The notes under the pieces were generated by a model. That model did no database searches. It had not been told where the DNA came from and saw only the letters and a list, made by a program, of their open reading frames with translations. A stretch of DNA of 64,000 nt from Tanypteryx hageni (lineage: Eukaryota > Arthropoda > Insecta > Odonata > Petaluridae). The position numbers and the translations under genes were made by a program. Where the stretch lies: the NCBI GenBank assembly GCA_028673005.1, contig CM054120.1, positions 62,184,057 through 62,248,056 of the forward strand, given 5' to 3'. This document shows, in pieces, positions 61,301 through 63,640 of this stretch (its first letter is position 1; every line of letters starts with the position of its first letter).

Positions 61301-62043
61301 TAGTAGTAGCAGTTTATTTGGTCCAGAGATCAAGATATACATAGATATAGGACAAGTAAAATATAGGAGAAATTGTTGGTGATTTAAAAATAGATATGCC
61401 ATATTTAAAAAAAAAACTAAAAAAGAATTAAATATGATTTAACAATAAAAAATTCTTTCTTTTCTAGATTGGATGCTTCATTAGTGAAACAATATTGGTT
61501 ATACAAGGTGTTATAGTTCCTCCTGGAAATTGGCTTTCCAAAATTTACAGGTAGTGTTTCATAAAATTGTAATAACAAGCATAATCACAAGCTGAATTTA
61601 ATAATAGGACAGTACATTTATAAATGAAACAAAATGCATTGAATTTCATTATGTCAAGTTTAGAGAATAATTGCAGACTGTAAAATCAGTGACAATTTTT
61701 ATGCTAGTTTTATTTCTCATGAGATATGTAAGAATACCTGAAAGGGAGGTTTTAGCAAAAACTGACTTTTTGTGTAAGCTCATGATGTGGATCTATGAAA
61801 TGTGTTTGCATTGATTCAATTATTTATTATTATAGCTATATACGTCATGTAGGGGGATTGGTTGTAGCAGATGAGATTCAAACTGGAATGGGGAGATGTG
61901 GGAGTCATTTCTGGGGATTTCAGACCCAAGATCTTGTTCCTGACATCATTACCATTGGAAAACCAATAGGTAATGGCTACCCTATAGCTGCTGTTGTTAC
62001 ATCAAGAAGTATTGCCCGTTCTATAGAGAGCCTTCGTGAAGAG
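13197..62043 (+). CDS. ETNPPL: Ethanolamine-phosphate phospho-lyase-like class III PLP enzyme, 5' portion, seven exons
   Basis: Split gene with exons 13197-13261, 54826-54944, 56678-56837, 59023-59165, 59692-59834, 61468-61550 and 61836-62043. All phases agree and give 307 residues, against about 500 in vertebrate ETNPPL as I recall, so the C-terminal part lies right of the window. Fold-type-I class III aminotransferase landmarks: [25 protein letters not shown] (PLP phosphate loop, with Ala where SGSEAND is usual); SSFHG (aromatic over the PLP ring); [12 protein letters not shown] with D250; and [13 protein letters not shown] with the Schiff-base lysine K280. Family knowledge: ETNPPL eliminates phosphate and ammonia from phosphoethanolamine to give acetaldehyde, and the close paralogue PHYKPL acts on phosphohydroxylysine. 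Insects often have one member, so the substrate is not settled. The first intron is about 41.6 kb; the others are 0.3-2.2 kb. Confidence 0.92.
13711..13758. repeat. (TA)n microsatellite
   Basis: An uninterrupted alternating TA tract of about 47 bases. Confidence 0.95.
14400..14640 (+). mobile_element. Decayed CR1-type LINE 3' coding fragment
   Basis: One frame reads [15 protein letters not shown] then stops. It matches the C-terminal block DSVTDMLKELGWETLEKRR of the LINE copy at 63.3 kb (minus). Its boundaries are vague. Confidence 0.45.
15755..15905 (+). mobile_element. CR1-type LINE 3' tail fragment
   Basis: Decodes as [20 protein letters not shown], the usual end of CR1-type ORF2 (R-T-x-x-Y-x-x-S-F-F-P-R-T-I-R). 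It is followed by GGGTACCATGTAGACAT, a variant of the family terminus seen at 20.6 kb. The extreme 5' truncation is typical of LINEs. Confidence 0.55.
15906..16298. other. Intron sequence, nothing recognised
   Basis: Short overlapping open frames here carry no motif I recognise. Confidence 0.4.
16299..16848. mobile_element. Non-autonomous hAT element, host of a second hAT
   Basis: The ends read AAGGGTTTTTCAATC (left) and CGGGTTTTCAACCGG (right, reverse complement), a CAGGGTTTTTCAAYC-type hAT terminus with point damage. Flanking 8-mers GTTTAGGA (16291-16298) and TTTTAGGA (16849-16856) match at 7 of 8. The interior is interrupted by the element at 16593-16820. Confidence 0.6.
16593..16820. mobile_element. 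Non-autonomous hAT element nested in the previous one
   Basis: Termini are CAGAGGCGGACTGACA (left) and CAGAGGCGGTGCAATCA (right, reverse complement). Flanking 8-mers GGTGTGCG and GGTACGCG match at 6 of 8. Length 228 bp, no coding. Confidence 0.6.
17001..17640 (+). mobile_element. SINE family A copy, split by a hAT insertion
   Basis: The tRNA-like head starts about 17001 (GGTGCCGGTGGTGTAGTG) and continues at 17340 (ATTAGGACGCTGGC), with a box-B-like GGCACGAACCCTGC. The body (CCGAGGTCGCCCGG, TTTGAGGAGACC, GGAAGGGACGTTAAGCAG, TGCCGGCACCGGGTTTCCCT) matches copies at 30.3 and 51.7 kb. The tail is (ACT)n-like near 17615-17635. The hAT at 17021-17331 is not part of it. Confidence 0.8.
17021..17331. 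mobile_element. Non-autonomous hAT element inserted in SINE head, perfect 8-bp duplication
   Basis: Left end CAGGGGTCCCCAAACTTTTT and right end (reverse complement) CAGATGTCCCAAACTATGG. The identical octamer GTGTAGTG lies at 17013-17020 and 17332-17339. Removing one octamer plus the element restores the SINE head. Confidence 0.92.
17643..18277. mobile_element. pogo/Tigger-type MITE
   Basis: Left terminus CAGTAAACCTCGTTAACACG after TA (17641-17642). Right terminus, reverse complement, CAGACCCTCATTTGCACGAA, with TA at 18279-18280. CAGTARACCCTCG is a known pogo/Tigger-type end. Internal repeats of the GTGTTARCCGAGTTCGTG motif occur near both ends. Non-coding. Confidence 0.8.
18278..18989. other. 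Intron sequence, nothing recognised
   Basis: AT-rich. A GACGGACGGATGGACAGACAA stretch near 18635 resembles motifs at 22.0, 30.7 and 39.6 kb and may mark another repeat family. Confidence 0.35.
18990..20645 (+). pseudogene. CR1-type non-LTR retrotransposon, 5'-truncated ORF2 (reverse transcriptase) remnant
   Basis: Across broken frames the plus strand shows the reverse transcriptase in order: [20 protein letters not shown] (19203 onward), [57 protein letters not shown] (catalytic Y/F-A-D-D, near 19850), [13 protein letters not shown], then [12 protein letters not shown] and the C-terminal block ending near 20570. Several stops and frameshifts make it dead. It lacks the endonuclease, so it is 5' truncated as usual for LINEs. 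The 3' end carries a conserved hairpin and ATGTAGATG terminus. CR1-like assignment is by block order and C-terminal motifs; Jockey-superfamily alternatives are not excluded. Confidence 0.85.
20590..20626 (+). other. Conserved 3'-UTR hairpin of the CR1-type LINE
   Basis: CCCTGC pairs with GCAGGG, and inside it CACC pairs with GGTG around an A-rich loop. The same structure recurs at 24343-24380 and 25928-25966, each followed by a version of ATGTAGATG. Its presence at the very 3' end suggests a reverse-transcriptase recognition structure (inference). Confidence 0.65.
20646..23200. other. Intron sequence, no recognised element
   Basis: AT-rich to about 22850. A GCGGACGGACGGACAAACCG motif sits near 22010. 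From 22913 to 23200 base composition rises and a 95-codon frame is open on plus (84 on minus), but neither translation shows a recognisable domain. Confidence 0.4.
23201..24045 (+). mobile_element. piggyBac-like element, internally deleted
   Basis: Termini are TCCTAGAACCACAACGTGG (left) and CCCTAGAACCACAACATG (right, reverse complement). TTAA follows at 24046-24049 and a mutated TTAG precedes at 23197-23200. The plus strand holds an acidic transposase N-terminus (ATG at 23451, then [11 protein letters not shown] after a frameshift) joined to the C-terminal cysteine-rich domain (CTFCPKC, frameshift, [15 protein letters not shown]). The DDD catalytic core is missing. The MITE at 60854-61126 shares these ends. 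Confidence 0.85.
24151..24759. mobile_element. Non-autonomous hAT-type element carrying a LINE tail
   Basis: Termini are CAGTGGCGTAGCTAGG (left) and CAGTGGTGCAGCGAGG (right, reverse complement). Flanking octamers CAAACGAG (24143-24150) and AAAACGAG (24760-24767) match at 7 of 8. A CR1-type 3' tail lies inside at 24341-24393. GC-rich C-tracts sit next to the right end. Confidence 0.75.
24341..24393 (+). mobile_element. CR1-type LINE 3' tail, about 50 bp
   Basis: Only the terminal hairpin and the family terminus (GCAGGGTATAATGTAGAATG) are present. GTATATA lies on both sides and may be the target duplication. Confidence 0.7.
24768..25860. other. Intron sequence with a GC-rich patch
   Basis: About 24838-24905 is a GC-rich, self-complementary patch (GGGGCGCTGCCCC, GGCCTAAGGCC) that looks like a transposon end. 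The remainder is AT-rich with nothing recognised. Confidence 0.35.
25861..25980 (+). mobile_element. CR1-type LINE 3' tail
   Basis: Aligns with 20529-20640 of the longer copy (GGACGATAAAAGAACATAATAG to GTCATGTAGATGTA) and keeps the terminal hairpin, with a base change in the loop-side stem. 5' truncated. Confidence 0.8.
26589..27661 (+). mobile_element. hAT transposon, inner element, perfect 8-bp duplication
   Basis: Terminal inverted repeats are CAGGGCCGTCCCTAGG (left) and CAGGGTCGTCCCTAGG (right, reverse complement), 15 of 16 matching. The identical octamer TCTCTGTG lies at 26581-26588 and 27662-27669. The interior holds a decayed hAT transposase C-terminus. Internally deleted (1073 bp). 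Confidence 0.95.
26745..27224 (+). pseudogene. hAT transposase C-terminal (dimerisation) remnant
   Basis: Across frameshifts and stops: [50 protein letters not shown] (core of the hAT dimerisation domain), then [19 protein letters not shown] and a stop at 27222-27224. Compared with the copy at 41.4-41.9 kb it lacks about 34 bp between FEILL and the AYRILL block. Confidence 0.85.
27831..29189. other. Intron sequence, possible pogo remnant on minus strand
   Basis: Mostly AT-rich. Around 28600-28690 on the minus strand one frame reads KKAAIARE, a stop, then [10 protein letters not shown], resembling a CENP-B/pogo helix-turn-helix. This is too short to be sure. Confidence 0.3.
29190..29697 (+). 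mobile_element. CR1-type LINE 3' coding end
   Basis: Decodes as a C-terminal ORF2 segment: [20 protein letters not shown] and [17 protein letters not shown], with [12 protein letters not shown] near the end. It then gives CCTCTGCCACCC and a decayed terminal hairpin with ACATGTAGATGTAG. 5' truncated with an in-frame stop. Confidence 0.75.
29698..30180. other. Intron sequence, nothing recognised
   Basis: AT-rich with no motif recognised. Confidence 0.4.
30194..30423 (-). mobile_element. SINE family A, 5'-truncated copy with 13-bp duplication
   Basis: In minus orientation it carries the family body (TTTGAGGAGACC, GGAAGGGACGTTAAGCC, GTGCCGGCACCGGGTTT... region) but no tRNA-like head. GTATCCTGAGTGT occurs at 30181-30193 and 30424-30436. 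The 3' tail is an (AC)n run (GT on plus, about 30190-30210) rather than poly-A. Confidence 0.85.
30670..31180. mobile_element. Element of the GCGTTCTTT / AAAGAACGC family
   Basis: Begins TGCGTTCTTTGCACGAAGG and GTCCATCCGTCCGTCAGC, and ends CAAAGAACGCATTTGG, ACATGGAGTACACC. TGCGTTCTTTG and CAAAGAACGCA are inverted 11-mers. Internally it contains the 154-bp tandem array. Relative of 26137-27698. Superfamily unknown. Confidence 0.6.
30734..31110. repeat. 154-bp tandem repeat, about 2.4 copies
   Basis: Units start at 30734, 30888 and 31042 with (A/C)CTCGGGAACC and contain GATGAAATTTGRTATT, AAAATCGGA and ACTTTACATGAAGA. The first two are complete; the third is truncated after about 70 bp. Confidence 0.85.
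31181..32118. other. Intron sequence, nothing recognised
   Basis: AT-rich with no motif recognised. Confidence 0.45.
32127..32426. mobile_element. Non-autonomous hAT element
   Basis: Termini are CAGTGTTTCCCAACCTGTT (left) and CAGTGGTTCTCAACCTTTT (right, reverse complement), a well-known hAT end type. Flanking octamers TTGTAGAC (32119-32126) and TTGTAGAT (32427-32434) match at 7 of 8. Length 300 bp. The GGTGGGAC motif repeats inside. Confidence 0.88.
32723..32898. repeat. Long inverted repeat, arms about 70 bp
   Basis: Left arm 32723-32792 and right arm 32831-32898 are near-perfect reverse complements (AGTAAATMAACAAAAACTCC, CACCGTAAAAAGGAAGAGAA, AGGTTGCTGG) around a 38-nt centre. The ends abut CAGGGATG/CAGGGATC sequences, so this may be a fold-back created by inverted hAT ends. 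Confidence 0.8.
32903..33449. mobile_element. hAT-type MITE hosting a second insertion
   Basis: Left terminus CAGGGATCTCAAACTCAAA; right terminus, reverse complement, CAGAGGTCTCAAACACACG. It shares its interior with 25992-27830 (reverse orientation). Interrupted at 32935-33188. The flanking octamers do not clearly match. Confidence 0.65.
32935..33188. mobile_element. Non-autonomous hAT-type element nested in the previous one
   Basis: Starts CAGAGCCAG and ends GCCACCTCTG. Flanking octamers CGTGGGTC (32927-32934) and CGTGGGCC (33189-33196) match at 7 of 8. The interior (about 32990-33187: CCCCGCACTCCCTAAAAAAT, GGTCCCGCGCGCACAC, GCGATTTTTCTAGC) is related to 35532-35729. Confidence 0.65.
33450..35531. 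other. Intron sequence, nothing firm
   Basis: AT-rich. About 33990-34012 (CAGGAGTGGGAAAACTACTG) looks like a solo hAT end. No gene recognised. Confidence 0.4.
35532..35729. mobile_element. Relative of the 32990-33187 element
   Basis: CAGAGGCTCCGCACTTCCTA, AGAGAGAGGTTTCTTTATTT, GTTCCCGCGCGCACACTTCA and GCGATTTTCCTAGCTGGCTC line up in order with the other copy. No target duplication found. Confidence 0.6.
35730..36150. other. Intron sequence, nothing recognised
   Basis: AT-rich with no motif recognised. Confidence 0.4.
36151..36530. mobile_element. Unclassified inverted-repeat MITE
   Basis: Left end ATTATTTACTTTAGGGGTGC and CACAGAAAAAT; right end the imperfect reverse complement (ATTTTTCTGTGG, TGTCCCTAAAGTAAATAAT). 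The inverted arms extend past 34 bp with weaker matches (TCAAGATT). Confidence 0.55.
36391..36798. repeat. 207-bp tandem duplication
   Basis: Copy 1 is 36391-36597 and copy 2 36598-36798. Both start AGGCGGAAAGCTGCC and I see a single interior substitution (GCGTTGCAAT against GCGATGCAAT). It includes the right arm of the preceding MITE. The near-identity implies a recent event. Confidence 0.92.
36890..37080 (+). mobile_element. SINE family B (tRNA-derived)
   Basis: A tRNA-like head (GATAGTTGGAGTAGGTATGC) with box B GCGGCTTCGAATCTC, followed by GGGCATGGATATTTGTGTTC and TTGGGTTATACG and an ATT-rich tail. A second copy lies on minus at 47215-47345. Confidence 0.65.
37081..39082. other. Intron sequence, nothing recognised
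   Basis: AT-rich. Open frames at 37157-37414 and 37587-37772 have no motif I recognise. Confidence 0.4.
39083..39270. mobile_element. Short MITE with CTGTAGCCGAAA core
   Basis: Left AACAAGCACTTAAAAAGTAC, TTGTCTCAGATATC; right reverse complement TTTAAAAAATACTTGTCTCA, GGTATC. Core GACGGCTGCTCTGTAGCCGA is itself a small hairpin. A related end lies at 44340-44440. Confidence 0.6.
39271..40250. other. Intron sequence with a GGAC-repeat motif
   Basis: ACGGACGGACGGACAAAG near 39615 resembles motifs at 18.6, 22.0 and 30.7 kb. Otherwise AT-rich. The 116-codon frame at 39609-39959 has no recognisable domain. Confidence 0.35.
40251..40311. repeat. (TA)n microsatellite
   Basis: About 60 bases of alternating TA after a short (TG)n. 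Confidence 0.95.
40312..41362. other. Intron sequence; short direct repeat near 40495-40555
   Basis: A near-perfect 31-32 bp direct repeat (ATCTCTATCKAAACTAATAT, TATATGGATTTAT) occurs twice in tandem at about 40490-40554. Nothing else recognised. Confidence 0.5.
41370..41869 (+). pseudogene. hAT transposase C-terminal (dimerisation) remnant
   Basis: [67 protein letters not shown], frameshift, [20 protein letters not shown] and [15 protein letters not shown] to the stop at 41867-41869. This is the classic hAT C-terminal dimerisation domain, broken by stops and one frameshift. Confidence 0.85.
41912..42535 (+). mobile_element. 5'-truncated Jockey/CR1-type LINE inserted in the hAT copy
   Basis: Absent from the sister hAT copy, where ATTCTACTTTA joins straight to GTATTAAGTTGACC. 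The insert decodes as an ORF2 C-terminus: [60 protein letters not shown], with a stop at about 42171. It ends in an ATTAATAATAATT tail. It is a different family from the 20-kb LINE. Confidence 0.82.
42915..43269. other. Intron sequence, nothing recognised
   Basis: AT-rich with no motif recognised. Confidence 0.4.
43270..43369. mobile_element. Solo pogo/Tigger-type end
   Basis: The reverse complement starts CAGTAAACCCTCGATTATCC, right next to TA at 43370-43371. No matching left end was found within the preceding kilobase. Confidence 0.55.
43475..43588. mobile_element. hAT-type end fragment
   Basis: The reverse complement reads CTGTGGTGCCCAAACTTTCC then CGAGGGGCACACAACGC, and the other side has TGTGGCCCGCGAAGAGG. 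This is a common hAT MITE layout; no duplication read. Confidence 0.45.
43589..44339. other. Intron sequence, nothing recognised
   Basis: Mixed composition. Open frames on both strands near 43934-44271 have no recognisable domain. Confidence 0.4.
44340..44440. mobile_element. Fragment related to the 39.1-kb MITE
   Basis: GATATACCCGAGACAAGTAT and TTTTAAGTGCTTGTTCTTGA match the right end of the element at 39083-39270. Confidence 0.5.
44441..47096. other. Intron sequence with possible hAT fragments
   Basis: About 45806-45822 (CAGGGTCGGATTAAG) is a hAT-like start; its partner end is unclear. At 46783-46909 an open frame ([20 protein letters not shown]) follows AAACAG. It may be hAT coding debris, since a hAT-type end lies at 47209, but I cannot place it. 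Confidence 0.35.
47097..47157. repeat. 14-bp tandem repeat, four units plus a partial
   Basis: Units GGTGAATTGCTGGC, GGTGAATTGCGGAC, GGTGAATTGTATGC and GGTGAATTGTGTGC start at 47097, 47111, 47125 and 47139, then GGTGA. Diverged copies precede it from about 47050. Confidence 0.9.
47158..47209. mobile_element. hAT-type terminus
   Basis: Ends GGGCACCACGTTGAGAACCTCTG at 47209; the reverse complement CAGAGGTTCTCAACGTGG is a typical hAT end. The other end was not found. Confidence 0.5.
47215..47345 (-). mobile_element. SINE family B copy
   Basis: On minus: GGTGGTTTGAGTATCTGGCG (box-A side), CGCGAGTTAGAAATCCCGCC (box B with a base change), then GGGCATGGATGCTTGAGT and TTGGGTTAAATATT, parallel to the 36.9-kb copy. 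Confidence 0.55.
47346..47545 (-). mobile_element. Possible further tRNA-like SINE
   Basis: On minus a head GGCGATGCTATCTCAACAGG with GGGAGTTCAATCATCC (box-B-like) precedes about 150 bp of body that runs into the family B copy. It may be a composite SINE; not found elsewhere in the window. Confidence 0.35.
47546..48527. other. Intron sequence, nothing recognised
   Basis: AT-rich. CAGACAGGCAGACAGACGAC near 48182 is another GAC-repeat motif. Confidence 0.4.
48530..49159. mobile_element. pogo/Tigger-type MITE with TA duplication
   Basis: Termini are CAGGTTTCCCTCTCTTTATG (left) and the same 20 bases as reverse complement on the right, flanked by TA at 48528-48529 and 49160-49161. Subterminal CGCATAAANCGAATTCGCAT occurs on both sides. 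630 bp, no transposase. Confidence 0.92.
49162..50115. other. Intron sequence upstream of the 50.16-kb frame
   Basis: No recognised element. About 49825-49895 has a weak tRNA-like look but lacks a convincing box B. Confidence 0.35.
50116..50122 (+). promoter_or_regulatory. TATA box with initiator at the expected spacing
   Basis: TATAAAA starts at 50116. An initiator-like TTTAGTTG has its A at 50147, 31 bp downstream, the usual spacing in insect core promoters. The next ATG is 15 bp further on. Confidence 0.4.
50162..50377 (+). CDS. Candidate small secreted peptide (function unknown)
   Basis: A 71-codon frame opens right after the TATA/initiator pair. The first residues look like a signal peptide: a KR start, a hydrophobic run ([15 protein letters not shown]) and a small-residue end near C-E-G. 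The following segment ([18 protein letters not shown]) is polar. A donor (AAAG|GTAAAA) at 50280 would make this a first exon of 39 codons; no partner exon was found. Read without splicing it continues through [13 protein letters not shown], basic and with possible processing sites, to a stop at 50375-50377. AATAAA lies at 50345. I recognise no family, and chance origin in AT-rich DNA is possible. It would be nested in ETNPPL intron 1 on the same strand. Confidence 0.3.
   Translation: MKRAYFYVVLVNVIILVVCEGKSWQSIREYSGSRIFSFKGKINKTRRLRHFFIINLPCRLFNKSHNLIHPA
50378..51488. other. Intron sequence, nothing recognised
   Basis: Short open frames on both strands without motifs. Confidence 0.4.
51500..51861 (-). 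mobile_element. SINE family A, full-length copy with 11-bp duplication
   Basis: AATATAACAAT flanks it at 51489-51499 and 51862-51872. On minus: a tRNA-like head (GTCGGTGGTGTATTGGTAAG, then box-B-like GGCACGAATCCTGC), the shared body, a 3' part with GGTGTGGAAGGCAAAGGGAA and CCAATGATTGGTAGGACC, and an (AATG)n tail. At 362 bp it serves as the family reference within this window. Confidence 0.9.
51956..52422. mobile_element. piggyBac-type MITE
   Basis: Left CCCTTTCAGAGCTG after TTAA (51952-51955). Right, reverse complement, TCCCTTCAGACCTG with TTAA at 52423-52426. No coding sequence. Confidence 0.65.
52710..52830 (-). CDS. Candidate internal exon of an unidentified gene, antisense in ETNPPL intron 1
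   Basis: On minus, a CTATTACCAG acceptor (52831) and a TTATTG|GTGAGT donor (52709) bracket 121 bp that stays open for 40 codons, including [20 protein letters not shown] and [20 protein letters not shown]. The segment is GC-richer than its surroundings and sits between two MITEs without belonging to either. The [12 protein letters not shown] stretch looks like a glycine-rich turn after a beta strand, but I cannot name a family. No neighbouring exon was found. Chance is a real alternative for 40 codons. Confidence 0.3.
52896..54093. mobile_element. Tc1/pogo-superfamily element (CCGTATTTTTCGG ends)
   Basis: Left CCGTATTTTTCGGAATATAG, right (reverse complement) CCGTATTTTCCGGCATATAA, flanked by TA at 52894-52895 and 54094-54095. 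The subterminal TATAAGACGC motif is shared. I recall this end type from Tc2/pogo-like elements in many animals. 1.2 kb; the interior has no recognisable transposase. Confidence 0.8.
54096..54825. other. Last part of ETNPPL intron 1
   Basis: AT-rich, ending in a pyrimidine-rich acceptor (TTTTTACCTTTTTTCTAG). Nothing else seen. Confidence 0.6.
54826..54944 (+). CDS. ETNPPL: ETNPPL coding exon 2
   Basis: The acceptor is TTTTTCTAG and the donor AATG|GTAAAT, phase 2 to phase 1. It encodes [18 protein letters not shown] and [18 protein letters not shown], the conserved cofactor-proximal N-terminal segment (vertebrate FDENGEQYLDC). Confidence 0.9.
54977..55213. mobile_element. piggyBac-type MITE in ETNPPL intron 2
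   Basis: Left CCCTTTAACTGCTGTG after TTAA (54973-54976). Right, reverse complement, CCTTTTAATTGCTAAG with TTAA at 55214-55217. The ends resemble the element at 3208-4115. 237 bp, AT-rich. Confidence 0.75.
55214..55620. other. ETNPPL intron 2 sequence
   Basis: Very AT-rich; nothing recognised. Confidence 0.6.
55621..55686. repeat. Small inverted repeat (66 bp)
   Basis: CTGGTTTTACCATAGATTTA pairs with TAAATAGTGGTAAAACCAAG, with a second internal stem (AGGTA/TACCT). It may be a tiny MITE. Confidence 0.6.
55762..55985 (+). mobile_element. SINE family A, 5'-truncated copy
   Basis: Matches the 51.7-kb copy from TTTGGAAGAGACATTAAGCA through CACCAGGTTTCCCT, GGTGTGGAAGGCAAAGGGAA, ACCACCACATCATGAATGTA and ATTGGTGTATTGGACCTGTC. 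No head. Confidence 0.8.
55986..56677. other. ETNPPL intron 2, 3' part
   Basis: AT-rich; ends in the ATTCTTCTTTACAG acceptor. Nothing recognised. Confidence 0.6.
56678..56837 (+). CDS. ETNPPL: ETNPPL coding exon 3
   Basis: The acceptor is CTTTACAG and the donor CAGG|GTATGT, phase 1 to phase 2. It encodes [20 protein letters not shown], then [18 protein letters not shown], ending inside the phosphate-binding loop. Confidence 0.92.
57137..58310. mobile_element. Possible hAT-like element in ETNPPL intron 3
   Basis: Left side CAGAGATGGATTATGGGTGC, CTTGGGCC; right side, reverse complement, GATTAGGGTAACAATAGGGT and CCTAGGCCCCAGGCCTCC. These are roughly symmetrical GGGCC-rich ends but no duplication could be read. 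Confidence 0.3.
58311..59022. other. ETNPPL intron 3, 3' part
   Basis: A short (AT)n at 58805-58824. GTGCTGTTT/CACAGC-type similarity between 58447-58480 and 58735-58790 (CAGCTGAATGTGCTG against CAGCACACTCAGCTG) forms an inverted pair about 300 bp apart. No gene. Confidence 0.4.
59023..59165 (+). CDS. ETNPPL: ETNPPL coding exon 4
   Basis: The acceptor is GGTTATAG and the donor TTTAG|GTGAAC, phase 2 to phase 1. It encodes [16 protein letters not shown] and [19 protein letters not shown]. The donor is weaker than the consensus but is the only one that restores phase with exon 5. Confidence 0.9.
59692..59834 (+). CDS. ETNPPL: ETNPPL coding exon 5
   Basis: The acceptor is AAGTACAG and the donor GCTAAG|GTATGA, phase 1 to phase 0. 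It encodes [14 protein letters not shown] (vertebrate FVHVAPTPDTYRG) and the helix ending [11 protein letters not shown]. Confidence 0.9.
59835..60849. other. ETNPPL intron 5, 5' part
   Basis: AT-rich; nothing recognised. Confidence 0.6.
60854..61126. mobile_element. piggyBac MITE, perfect TTAA duplication
   Basis: Left CCCTAGAACCACAACGTAGTG and right (reverse complement) CCCTAGAGCCACAATGTAGGG between TTAA at 60850-60853 and 61127-61130. It shares ends and the subterminal CCCCATGTTGTGGTTTRTG with 23201-24045. No coding. Inside ETNPPL intron 5. Confidence 0.92.
61468..61550 (+). CDS. ETNPPL: ETNPPL coding exon 6
   Basis: The acceptor is CTTTTCTAG and the donor TTACAG|GTAGTG, phase 0 to phase 2. 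It encodes [20 protein letters not shown], corresponding to the IAAFIAES...GGQIIPPAGY strand. The stretch after Glu is unusually divergent. Confidence 0.85.
61836..62043 (+). CDS. ETNPPL: ETNPPL coding exon 7 (PLP lysine)
   Basis: The acceptor is TTATTATAG and the donor GAAGAG|GTAATA, phase 2 to phase 0. It encodes [20 protein letters not shown], then [20 protein letters not shown] with catalytic lysine K280. The next exon (expected to contain a GGNPVSCA-like motif) was not found up to 64000. Confidence 0.95.
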
Positions 62044-62520
62044 GTAATAAAAAATGGAAGTAGTGGAAACAATTTGTATCAATGTCTGACTGCTAAATAT
62101 TATTATTGCCATATTTCCTTACATAATATCTGCACCACATTTTGAAGATTAAAAATGGAAAACAATTTATTCAAATATAAAATCTACTTAAAATATTGGT
62201 TTATTCCAATAACTGATGGTGTGATAACAGGAAGTAATTTGCATGCATTCATTTCAGCTTACTATGTTAGATGAGTTAATAAGACATTAGAGTTCAAGGT
62301 ACCAGCTTGCTACATCCAATGCTCAGTAATTGATCTATTTCATGTTATAGTTTTTCTATTATTGCTCAATAAAAATGATGGTACAAGAAATCCCCCACTT
62401 TGTTTTACGAAGACTAATCTCAAATTAGTTCCAAATGGAGGGAGAAAATTATTAATTTTTCATTATGCATTACATTACAGTATCATTATAATAATAATAA
62501 CATATTAGCCTATATATTAT
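62044..62520. other. ETNPPL intron 7, 5' part
   Basis: AT-rich, with (ATT)n/(AAT)n runs from about 62485 to 62531. Confidence 0.55.
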
Positions 62521-62570
62521 TATTATTATTCACATAAACGCTACAATTGGGAGCAGGTCCCGGTGGCAGC

Positions 62571-62870
62571 GGGTTCCCATCACAACTCAATGCATAATAC
62601 CCAAATTACATAATAAAAATTGGGTTTACTTAATACAAAAATATAAGCTTTTTGATACCATTTCCTATACACTATATACTACTTCTTAACTTCAAGTCAC
62701 AGGAACTCCCATCACAACAGCTTAGGTATCACTCAATACATAATGCCCAAATTACATAATAAAAATTAAATGTACTTAATACAAAAATATAACCTTTTTT
62801 GATAGTAATTCCTATACACTATATACAACTTCTTGACTTCAAGTCACAGGAACTCTCGTCACAACAGCTT
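62571..62870. repeat. Tandem repeat, period about 146 bp, two copies
   Basis: ACTCAATRCATAATRCCCAA starts at 62585 and 62731. CCTATACACTATATAC and CTTCAAGTCACAGGAACT also recur at about 146-bp spacing. One unit carries a 14-bp indel. Confidence 0.85.
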
Positions 62871-63119
62871 AGCTACAAACTACAACGTTTCATTTGTTAT
62901 TTGTCCATACAACTACAAAAATTTAGAATAAGTAAATAATCTTCTTCATGAATTTAAAAAAAGTTGACCCTAATTTGACATTAGATAGTTATTTGGAGTA
63001 ATGTGATTAAATTATAACCCTACTATGTTTATTTACAATAATTAATGCCGCTTGGTAGCGCAAGTCCTATTAAAACTAAATAAAATACTAACCTACAAAT
63101 ACTCATATTAAATACTAAA

Positions 63120-63640
63120 GTTTTTAACTATTTTACTTTTAAATGCTTTCTCGGTTTGAGGAAAGGGCATAAGAAGTTCTTCAGGTAATTCATTCCAGTC
63201 CAATGCTGTTCTATTGAAAAATGAATATTTACCAACATCTTCGAACGTTTGTACGAACTTTACACGAGTGATCATTTTAACCTTTAAATGTCAGGGTTTT
63301 AATCTTAAGTTTTAGTTCTTTCCAAGCCGGTTTACCGGTATACATTCGATAGAAACAAACTAACCTTTTCACTTTCCTCCTCTTTTCTAAAGTTTCCCAC
63401 CCAAGCTCCTTTAACATATCTGTTACACTATCCTCTCTTCCAAAACGACCCATAACAAACCTGGCTGCCTTTCGCTGAACCTTTTCCAATTTATTAATAT
63501 GTATTCTGTCATGAGGATCCCAGACTCCTGAAGAATATTCCAATAAAGGCCTTACTATTGTTTTGTATGCTAATTCTTTAGCTTTCCTACTGCTATGTTT
63601 TAAATTTCTCATAACAAAATTAAGTGCCTTGAAACCCTTT
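63120..63640 (-). pseudogene. LINE ORF2 C-terminal fragment
   Basis: The first frame (to 63277) reads MRNLKHSSRKAKELAYKTIV, RPLLEYSSGVWDPHDRIHIN, KLEKVQRKAARFVMGRFGRE, DSVTDMLKELGWETLEKRRK. After a frameshift it reads FFNRTALDWNELPEELLMP, the usual close of CR1/L2-type ORF2. No reverse transcriptase core is present. Low decay suggests a younger insertion than the 20-kb copy. Confidence 0.85.

Larger units (their letters stand above)
62532..63640 (-). mobile_element. LINE (CR1/L2-type) 3' end: ORF2 C-terminus plus 3' UTR
   Basis: On minus, 63640 to about 63120 encodes the ORF2 C-terminus and the remaining bases look like its 3' UTR, including a 146-bp tandem repeat and reaching the ATT-rich stretch at 62485-62531 that may be its tail. 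5' truncated. It lies antisense in ETNPPL intron 7. Exact ends uncertain. Confidence 0.65.
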
